Shown here: positions 7,332 through 10,993 of the stretch, one piece after another | Position numbering within the stretch: the stretch's first letter is position 1 | Layout: each line of letters begins with the position of its first letter | Assembly: GCA_023387715.1 (NCBI GenBank) | Contig: JAEWHQ010000330.1 | Span: forward strand, 1 to 10,993 | Direction of reading: 5' to 3' | DNA: 10,993 bases | From: Pseudomonadota bacterium | Lineage (GTDB): Bacteria; Pseudomonadota; Alphaproteobacteria; Rhizobiales; Rhizobiaceae | Translations under genes and position numbers: made by a program | The notes under the pieces: generated by a model | The model's database searches: none | What the model was told of the DNA's origin: nothing | Seen by the model: only the letters and a program-made list of their open reading frames with translations

Positions 7332-7360
7332 CGGATTATTATGAAGAATCCGGTTTTTTT
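7332..7360 (+). terminator. Orphan terminator-like hairpin on the plus strand
   Basis: CGGATT (7332-7337) pairs with AATCCG (7347-7352) around a nine-base loop, followed at once by G and seven T (7354-7360). This fits a weak to moderate intrinsic terminator on the plus strand, but no plus-strand gene lies upstream within the spacer. On the minus strand the stem is followed by TCAAAATG, which does not fit. Confidence 0.4.
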
Positions 7361-7424
7361 AGAATAATATTAGGGCGAGCTGTGGATTTTTTTGGATTAA
7401 AAACCCTGTATTTTGCCGCAGCTT

Positions 7425-7667
7425 TTATCGCGGCACGATTGCGCCGGTTTCAGGGTCAATACGGACTTCGACTTTAGCACCAGTTTTCAAATAATATTCA
7501 ATTTCATAATAGCCTTTGCTGTCCCAATCGACTTCATCAACATAGGAAAAATCACTGTTCTGTTCGATTTCCGCAATGATTTGCGACAGCTTTTTGCCGT
7601 CTGGTTCAGCGGCCATCAAGCTTGTGGCGGGAAGAAGCAAAAACAGTGAAATGAGAAAAGTGCGCAT
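7425..7667 (-). CDS. Small secreted PepSY-domain protein
   Basis: Probably an exported 80-residue protein. There is a signal peptide at residues 1-19 or 1-20 (MRTFLISLFLLLPATSLMA) and then a single PepSY-like module ending GYYEIEYYLKTGAKVEVRID and PETGAIVPR. PepSY modules occur in protease propeptides and in small periplasmic proteins of Proteobacteria; the exact role is unknown. Two ATGs are adjacent. I choose the second because GGAGG lies only 2 bases from the first but 5 from the second; the other choice adds one Met. A 12-bp palindrome sits just upstream. The gene is alone: 510 nt of non-coding DNA follow it and tRNA-Phe is upstream. No clear terminator is visible. Confidence 0.87.
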   Translation of the reverse strand: MRTFLISLFLLLPATSLMAAEPDGKKLSQIIAEIEQNSDFSYVDEVDWDSKGYYEIEYYLKTGAKVEVRIDPETGAIVPR

Positions 7668-7681
7668 CATAACCTCCGGCT

Positions 7682-7693
7682 TTATCCGGATAA
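7682..7693. repeat. 12-bp perfect palindrome upstream of the PepSY gene
   Basis: TTATCCGGATAA reads the same on both strands. It lies about 5 bases upstream of the PepSY ribosome-binding site, in its leader or core promoter. The position suits an operator, though a chance palindrome is possible. Confidence 0.4.
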
Positions 7694-7852
7694 GTGTAAC
7701 ATTGAAGTGGCACTTGTCAGCATCAAGATATGTTTCAGCCCTATACCGCTATCGAGGGTAATCGGACTTCAAAATAAATGCAGAGCGCATAACAAAGCAG
7801 ATGCAGTGAGCGCATTATCTTGAAAGTGTAGTTTTGAAGGGGAGAAGATAAA

Positions 7853-7928
7853 TGGTGCCCGGAGACGGACTTGAACCGCCGACACACGGATTTTCAATCC
7901 GTTGCTCTACCAACTGAGCTATCCGGGC
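7853..7928 (-). tRNA. tRNA-Phe (anticodon GAA)
   Basis: The 76-nt gene folds as a standard cloverleaf. The acceptor arm GCCCGGA pairs with TCCGGGC, the D arm reads TAGCTCAGTTGGTAGAGCA, and the anticodon stem ACGGA/TCCGT encloses loop TTGAAAA with anticodon GAA. The T arm contains GGTTCAAGTCC. Discriminator A is followed by an encoded CCA at 7853-7855. It delivers phenylalanine to UUC and UUU codons. It lies between the PepSY gene and yacG, all on the minus strand. Confidence 0.97.
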
Positions 7929-7989
7929 ATCCCGTTCCTGCAAGCGTAGTTGCCGGAGAAGCGAATGAGTTATTCGCTGGAATGGGTGG

Positions 7990-8017
7990 TTTATAGCAGT
8001 AAATTTTTGTCTGTCCA
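7990..8017 (-). promoter_or_regulatory. Predicted promoter of tRNA-Phe
   Basis: On the minus strand, TGGACA (8012-8017) and TATAAA (7990-7995) are 16 bases apart, a good sigma-70 match. Transcription would begin near 7983, giving a 5' leader of about 55 nt before the mature tRNA. Confidence 0.5.
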
Positions 8018-8231
8018 GAGGGACTTTATAATTTTTCGGCTTTTATGCGGTGGATTTCACGAATTAACAGCCTAAGCCCCGAAAATCGTATAAAAAACAG
8101 AGGCTTCATCGCTTATTTGATTGTATTTACCATCAAAAAGATGGGGCTGACGGCTTTTTAGTGCAAAATATTTCACGTGAATCATTAAAATGCATGGCTG
8201 ATTCACGGCTAAAAATGCTTGAAAAAGAAAA
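8018..8231. other. Non-coding region between the tRNA-Phe promoter and yacG
   Basis: About 210 nt with no credible protein gene. It holds a short inverted repeat, TTTTCGG near 8033 with CCGAAAA near 8079, and the nested inverted repeat at 8155-8215. The far end merges into the U-tract of the yacG terminator. Confidence 0.5.
8155..8215. repeat. Nested inverted repeat between tRNA-Phe and yacG
   Basis: Outer arms TTTTTAG (8155-8161) and CTAAAAA (8209-8215) enclose inner arms CGTGAATCA (8176-8184) and TGATTCACG (8199-8207), all perfectly complementary. The 14-nt loop between the inner arms contains ATGCAT. The two sides also share a related motif, GGCTGACGGCT before and GGCTGATTCACGGCT after, which suggests duplication. 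No terminator U-tract is attached. Confidence 0.5.
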
Positions 8232-8249
8232 AGGCGGATTATTCCGCCT
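8232..8249 (-). terminator. Rho-independent terminator of the infA-maf-yacG unit, overlapping the yacG stop
   Basis: On the minus strand, AGGCGGA pairs with TCCGCCT (7 bp) around the loop ATAA, followed by TTTTCTTTTTC. The yacG stop codon (8239-8241) lies within the loop, so the stem uses the last coding bases. Confidence 0.8.
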
Positions 8250-8448
8250 CTTCATCATCCTCTTCGATGCGTGGTCCGGGAATCACATAAGTGCCGGAAA
8301 GCCAGCGATTGAGATCCACATCGCGGCAACGGGACGAACAAAACGGATAATGTTCGCGCGAGGATGGTTTTTTACATTCAGGGCAGGGACGCGTCGGGCG
8401 CAAAGGCGTCACATTCGATTCGCTGCCGTTTTTGCTGTTTTCACTCAT
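8239..8448 (-). CDS. yacG: DNA gyrase inhibitor / zinc-binding protein YacG
   Basis: Small cytosolic zinc protein. In E. coli, YacG binds the GyrB subunit and blocks DNA binding by gyrase. This 69-residue protein has the family's four zinc ligands, C22-P-E-C25 and C37-S-S-R-C41, followed by the conserved D-L-x-RW-L ([14 protein letters not shown], 45-58) and an acidic tail EEDDEEAE. The N-terminal 20 residues are poorly structured, as is common in alphaproteobacterial members. It starts 8 nt after the maf stop with no strong ribosome-binding site directly ahead, so translation probably depends on maf. maf-yacG is a conserved pair in Rhizobiales. Confidence 0.95.
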   Translation of the reverse strand: MSENSKNGSESNVTPLRPTRPCPECKKPSSREHYPFCSSRCRDVDLNRWLSGTYVIPGPRIEEDDEEAE

Positions 8449-8456
8449 AGCGGCTG

Positions 8457-9083
8457 TTAAACCTTGCCTGTATTCCAGTAATTATAGACCGGATAATCAC
8501 CACTTGCCAGCAGACTTACCGTTTCATGCAACGGCAGACCAACCACATTGGTATAAGAACCAACCAGTTTGACGACAAAGCTTCCGGCAAGCCCCTGAAT
8601 GGCATAACCGCCTGCTTTACCGCGCCATTCGCCCGAAGCCAGATAGGCGTCCAGATGCGTGCGAGTAAGACGTTCAAAGCGGACACGGGTTTCAACGATT
8701 GTCTGACGCAATTTGCCGTTTGGCTGAATAAGACAGACGCCGGTGAAAACCTTGTGCGAACGGCCGGAGAGAAGCCGCAGACATTCGCGCGCTTCATCTT
8801 CCAGTTCAGCTTTGGGCAGCATACGCCGACCAACGGCAACCACCGTATCGGCGGCCAGTATGAAACTGGCACCATAGGCTTCATCGCCACGCAATTGTTC
8901 GGCTGCTTTTTCAGCCTTTTCGCGTGACAAGCGCCGTGCGAGCGAGCGCGGATGCTCGGCGCGCAATGGTGCTTCATCAATATCGGCCGGATGGATATGA
9001 TCCGGCGTAATGCCAGCCTGCGCCAAAAGCTCAATCCGGCGCGGGGAACCTGATGCGAGTACCAACTTATGCTGAGCGCTCAT
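8457..9083 (-). CDS. maf: Maf-like nucleoside triphosphate pyrophosphatase
   Basis: Cytosolic enzyme that hydrolyses nucleoside triphosphates, including modified ones, to monophosphate and pyrophosphate, keeping them out of nucleic acids. The 208-residue protein shows the family motifs in order: LASGSPRR (9-16), FILAADTVV (74-82) with D79, [10 protein letters not shown] (106-115), [13 protein letters not shown] (158-170) and [12 protein letters not shown] (174-185). Length is normal. The start is chosen because the ASGSPRR motif usually lies about 10 residues from the N-terminus; however, the bases before the ATG (CTCCTT) hold no Shine-Dalgarno sequence. It follows infA by 110 nt and is closely followed by yacG. 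The exact base preference cannot be read from the sequence. Confidence 0.94.
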   Translation of the reverse strand: MSAQHKLVLASGSPRRIELLAQAGITPDHIHPADIDEAPLRAEHPRSLARRLSREKAEKAAEQLRGDEAYGASFILAADTVVAVGRRMLPKAELEDEARECLRLLSGRSHKVFTGVCLIQPNGKLRQTIVETRVRFERLTRTHLDAYLASGEWRGKAGGYAIQGLAGSFVVKLVGSYTNVVGLPLHETVSLLASGDYPVYNYWNTGKV

Positions 9084-9193
9084 AAGGAGAAACTTTCTTG
9101 TGAGGATCGGCTCGTGAGATAATGGCCAGACATAGACCAGTCAGCCTTATACCGGTTAAACTGATACCAGCTCTAAAGCTTTGTAAGCCTTGC

Positions 9194-9412
9194 TTACTTA
9201 AAGCGGTAGGTAATACGACCTTTGGTCAGGTCATAAGGGGTCATTTCAACCAGCACTTTATCACCGGCCAGAACGCGGATGCGATTTTTGCGCATACGGC
9301 CAGCGGTGTGAGCGATGATTTCGTGATCATTTTCGAGTTTAACGCGGAACATTGCGTTTGGCAGCAGTTCAGTAACTACGCCCGGAAACTCGAGGACTTC
9401 TTCTTTCGCCAT
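9194..9412 (-). CDS. infA: Translation initiation factor IF-1
   Basis: Binds the A site of the 30S subunit during initiation with IF-2 and IF-3. The 72-residue protein is an S1/OB-fold of the standard length and sequence: [13 protein letters not shown], then [33 protein letters not shown], and the ending [19 protein letters not shown] lies about seven bases before the ATG. It has its own promoter and is followed by maf and yacG. The distance to the upstream phosphatase gene (238 nt, with terminator and repeat) sets it apart from the hisD unit. An essential gene in bacteria. Confidence 0.98.
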   Translation of the reverse strand: MAKEEVLEFPGVVTELLPNAMFRVKLENDHEIIAHTAGRMRKNRIRVLAGDKVLVEMTPYDLTKGRITYRFK

Positions 9413-9445
9413 GCGATACCTGTTTCTTTTCTTTAAAACTTATGT

Positions 9446-9472
9446 TTGATAGTCGTTAAAATAAACCGTCAA
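9446..9472 (-). promoter_or_regulatory. Predicted promoter of infA
   Basis: On the minus strand, TTGACG (9467-9472) and TATCAA (9446-9451) are 15 bases apart; TTGACGG followed by ACTATCAA resembles alphaproteobacterial housekeeping promoters. The leader would be about 27 nt. A short inverted repeat, AACCG/CGGTT (9464-9480), overlaps the -35. Confidence 0.45.
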
Positions 9473-9534
9473 AGGCGGTTCATCGGGATTTGCGCGGAAC
9501 CTATATGATTAGGACGCGTTTGTGAACAACTGAA

Positions 9535-9588
9535 ATGCGCTATAAGCGCATCCTGAAAAGTGTGTAACGGTTTTCAGATAAGATGCGC
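9535..9588. repeat. Rhizobiales-type intergenic palindromic element
   Basis: GCGCATC (9546-9552) pairs with GATGCGC (9582-9588). Inside it TGAAAA (9554-9559) pairs with TTTTCA (9571-9576), leaving an internal loop GATAA. This build, a -CATC-C-TGAAAAGTG...GGTTTTCAGATAAGATG- palindrome, resembles a dispersed element frequent between genes in Mesorhizobium, Brucella and Ochrobactrum, from general knowledge of those genomes. A second palindrome, ATGCGCT-ATA-AGCGCAT (9535-9551), shares one arm, so two alternative hairpins compete. Confidence 0.65.
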
Positions 9589-9601
9589 GTCGGAAAATAA
9601 A

Positions 9602-9648
9602 CAGAGCATTTTTTGCAGTGGTTCATCTTCATCAGTATAAATGCTCTG
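9602..9648 (-). terminator. Long-loop terminator of the hisD-UPF0262-phosphatase unit
   Basis: CAGAGCATTT (9602-9611) and AAATGCTCTG (9639-9648) form a perfect 10-bp stem around a 27-nt loop. On the minus strand it begins 2 nt after the phosphatase stop and is followed by TTTATTTTCC. The long loop makes it less typical, but position and U-tract fit. Confidence 0.65.
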
Positions 9649-9650
9649 GA

Positions 9651-10127
9651 TTATCCGAAACGCTGTTCGATTTGTTTTTTTAAACGATCACGAACATCAC
9701 GATAAGCCACCAGTATTTGCTCTCTGGAGCCGGTCAGCAATGTCGGATCAGGCGTTGGCCAATATTCAACATCAACTGAAAATCCGCGCATTTTTTCCAA
9801 AACCGTGTGATGCGCCAGAGGTGTCAGTGTTATGATAAGGTCAAAATAGCCGTCTTCCAGTTCATCCAAATCGCGGGGCTGGCGGTTATCAAGCGATATA
9901 CCTTCTTCAGCCAGAACCGCATCCACAAACGGGTCGCGCTCTCCTTTTTTCACGCCGGCAGAAGCAATATAAGCGCTTTTGCTCAACATACGGCGTGTTA
10001 AAAGCTCGGCCATTGGCGAACGGATAGAGTTTTTGCCGCAAACGAAAAGAATGGAAGAGGGCAGACCCGGTTTAAGGGGTTTTTCTACGTCTTCTGCTGG
10101 GCTTGATACATCTTCACTGGCGATCAT
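9651..10127 (-). CDS. Low-molecular-weight protein tyrosine phosphatase family protein
   Basis: Cytosolic cysteine phosphatase; the natural substrate is unknown. The 158-residue protein has the P-loop FVCGKNSIRSPMAE, with nucleophile C30 and R36 in the C-x5-R pattern, and the likely general acid in TPDPT near the C-terminus. A non-conserved N-terminal stretch of about 24 residues precedes the fold. The P-loop has S34 at the usual Ser/Thr place and is followed by SPMAE, seen in both LMW phosphatases and the related thioredoxin-type arsenate reductases. The extra resolving cysteines of those reductases are absent (C30 is the only cysteine), so a phosphatase is more likely. The ATG is 6 nt after the UPF0262 stop. 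Its place in the hisD unit is conserved in Rhizobiales, but the reason is unknown. Confidence 0.9.
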   Translation of the reverse strand: MIASEDVSSPAEDVEKPLKPGLPSSILFVCGKNSIRSPMAELLTRRMLSKSAYIASAGVKKGERDPFVDAVLAEEGISLDNRQPRDLDELEDGYFDLIITLTPLAHHTVLEKMRGFSVDVEYWPTPDPTLLTGSREQILVAYRDVRDRLKKQIEQRFG

Positions 10128-10133
10128 GCAAGT

Positions 10134-10613
10134 TTACCCCCGCCAATGCAGCACGCAAACCAGCGTGAACAGCCGGCGCGCGGTGATGAAATCAACCTCA
10201 ATCTTGCCTTCAAGGCGGGATTGTAATGTTTGCGAGCCTTCATTGTGCAGCCCTCTGCGCCCCATATCAATGGCTTCAATCTTGCTGGGCGTGGCAGAGC
10301 GGATGGCTTCATAATAGCTTTCGCAGATCATAAAATAATCGCGCACAACGCGCCGCAAAGGGGTGAGCGACAAAATATGCGTGGCAACAAGTTCTCCGCA
10401 TTCCCTTGAGATGGTAAAGATCAGCCGTTTTTCAAGCAGCGAAAGCCGCAATTTGTAAGGCCCGCCGATCTCGTCACCCACGGGACGGAAGCTGTTTTCT
10501 TCAATCAGATCAAAAATAGCGACGGCGCGCTCATGCTCAATGTCAGGCGTGGAGCGTCCAATGGACTCATCCAGCTCAACATCAATCAATCGGGCTTCAC
10601 CGCCGCTGGTCAT
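10134..10613 (-). CDS. UPF0262 family protein (uncharacterised)
   Basis: A 159-residue soluble protein of a family found mainly in Rhizobiales and relatives, with no established function. Recognisable family stretches are IDVELDE near the start, [16 protein letters not shown] (27-42), [16 protein letters not shown] (51-66), [14 protein letters not shown] (81-94) and the helix [13 protein letters not shown] (95-107). It shows no signal peptide, membrane segment or metal motif. GAGGA overlapping the hisD TGA serves as its ribosome-binding site, 6 nt from stop to start, so it is translationally coupled to hisD. This may hint at a link to histidine synthesis, but tight packing alone is weak evidence. 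Confidence 0.93.
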   Translation of the reverse strand: MTSGGEARLIDVELDESIGRSTPDIEHERAVAIFDLIEENSFRPVGDEIGGPYKLRLSLLEKRLIFTISRECGELVATHILSLTPLRRVVRDYFMICESYYEAIRSATPSKIEAIDMGRRGLHNEGSQTLQSRLEGKIEVDFITARRLFTLVCVLHWRG

Positions 10614-10619
10614 ATGTCC

Positions 10620-10993
10620 TCAAAGATTCAATCTGATTGCAACCGATTGTGCGTGGGCATCAAGGCCTTCGGCACGGGCGATATCAATAGCAGCAGGGCC
10701 TAATGCGCGCAGCTGTTCAGGCCCGAGCTTTAGAATAGAACTGCGTTTGACATAATCAAGCACAGAAAGGCCTGATGAGAAGCGGGCAGAGCGGGCTGTC
10801 GGCAACACATGGTTACAGCCGCCGACATAATCGCCAATGACTTCCGGTGTATATTTGCCAATGAAAATAGAACCGGCATTGCGGATTTTATCCACCAGCT
10901 CTTCCGCATTTTCGGTGGCAATTTCCAGATGTTCGGCTGCAATACGATTGGCGAGCGGAATGGCTTGTTCAAAGTCATCCACCAGAATAACCG
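10620..10993 (-). CDS. hisD: Histidinol dehydrogenase (C-terminal 123 residues; 5' end outside window)
   Basis: Catalyses the last two oxidations of histidine synthesis, histidinol to histidine via histidinal, using NAD and zinc. The fragment shows the conserved C-terminal part: ANRIAAEHLEI with the catalytic E-H pair, AGSIFIGKYTPEVIGDYVGG with the zinc-ligand aspartate in GDY, NHVLPTARSARFSSGLSV, DYVKRSSI, and EGLDAHAQSV with the last zinc-ligand histidine. The reading frame is open to the window edge, so about 300 N-terminal residues are missing (the family is about 430). The stop overlaps the ribosome-binding site of the UPF0262 gene. First visible gene of a tight three-gene unit ending at the terminator near 9602. 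Confidence 0.95.
   Translation of the reverse strand, partial: VILVDDFEQAIPLANRIAAEHLEIATENAEELVDKIRNAGSIFIGKYTPEVIGDYVGGCNHVLPTARSARFSSGLSVLDYVKRSSILKLGPEQLRALGPAAIDIARAEGLDAHAQSVAIRLNL

Larger units (their letters stand above)
6976..7424. other. AT-rich non-coding region upstream of oppA
   Basis: About 450 nt without a credible protein gene on either strand, strongly AT-rich between roughly 7080 and 7400. It lies between the oppA promoter and the stop codon of the PepSY gene, both on the minus strand. It contains three distinct inverted repeats, listed separately, and could hold binding sites for oppA control or a small RNA. Confidence 0.6.

Noticed and set aside
7415..7434. Hairpin GCCGC/GCGGC at the end of the PepSY gene as a terminator
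   Set aside because: Only 5 bp with a 10-nt loop, and the minus strand continues AAAATACAGG, with no U-tract.
7853..8238. Integrated element at tRNA-Phe
   Set aside because: No integrase gene, no repeat of the tRNA 3' end and no foreign genes in the window; only a nested inverted repeat nearby.
8516..9034. 172-residue minus-strand frame overlapping maf
   Set aside because: A shifted frame inside maf; only the maf frame carries ASGSPRR, AADT and [10 protein letters not shown].
9183..9197. Hairpin GTAAGC/GCTTAC at the end of infA as a terminator
   Set aside because: Short stem and no T-run after it on the minus strand; maf is probably read through from infA.
9651..10127. Thioredoxin-type arsenate reductase for the phosphatase
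   Set aside because: It has the C-x5-R P-loop but C30 is the only cysteine, so the resolving cysteine pair of that reductase class is missing.

Overview
The window looks like chromosome from an alphaproteobacterium of the order Rhizobiales, most likely the Brucellaceae. Three things point there: the order hisD - UPF0262 - low-molecular-weight phosphatase - infA - maf - yacG - tRNA-Phe, an intergenic palindrome of a familiar Rhizobiales type upstream of infA, and the proteins themselves (OppA/B/C, the PepSY protein, YacG). The base composition looks more balanced than is usual for Brucella, so a lower-GC relative such as Pseudochrobactrum or Paenochrobactrum is possible. That genus guess is inference only. 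I see no insertion sequence, prophage, CRISPR array or toxin-antitoxin pair.

Layout. 1-820 (minus): 5' part of an aldehyde dehydrogenase gene. It is divergent, across a 131-nt spacer, from 952-1302 (plus): a short glutaredoxin-dependent arsenate reductase, arsC. arsC converges on an oligopeptide transporter operon, and the two share a strong bidirectional terminator at 1309-1338. The operon is transcribed leftwards from a promoter near 6970: oppA (5333-6913), a 316-nt spacer with a perfect 15-bp hairpin, oppB (4093-5016), oppC (2970-4100) and one polypeptide carrying both ATPase domains (1364-2968). oppB/oppC overlap by 8 nt and oppC/ATPase are 1 nt apart, so they are translationally coupled.

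Upstream of oppA is about 510 nt of AT-rich non-coding DNA with three separate inverted repeats, one of them a plus-strand terminator-like hairpin that belongs to no visible gene. This is the least explained part of the window. Next come a small secreted PepSY protein (7425-7667), tRNA-Phe(GAA) at 7853-7928 with its own promoter, and another non-coding stretch with a nested inverted repeat.

8239-10993 (all minus) is a conserved housekeeping block. hisD (3' part), a UPF0262 protein and a phosphatase form a tight unit ending in a long-loop terminator. infA has its own promoter, and maf and yacG follow it, ending in a terminator whose loop contains the yacG stop codon.

Together the genes cover peptide uptake (OppABC plus the tandem ATPase), histidine synthesis (HisD), translation initiation (IF-1), nucleotide-pool cleaning (Maf), gyrase modulation (YacG), arsenate detoxification (ArsC) and aldehyde oxidation. 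No clearly new multi-gene system is visible. The best leads are non-coding: the region upstream of oppA, the oppA-oppB spacer, and the inverted repeats beside tRNA-Phe and infA.
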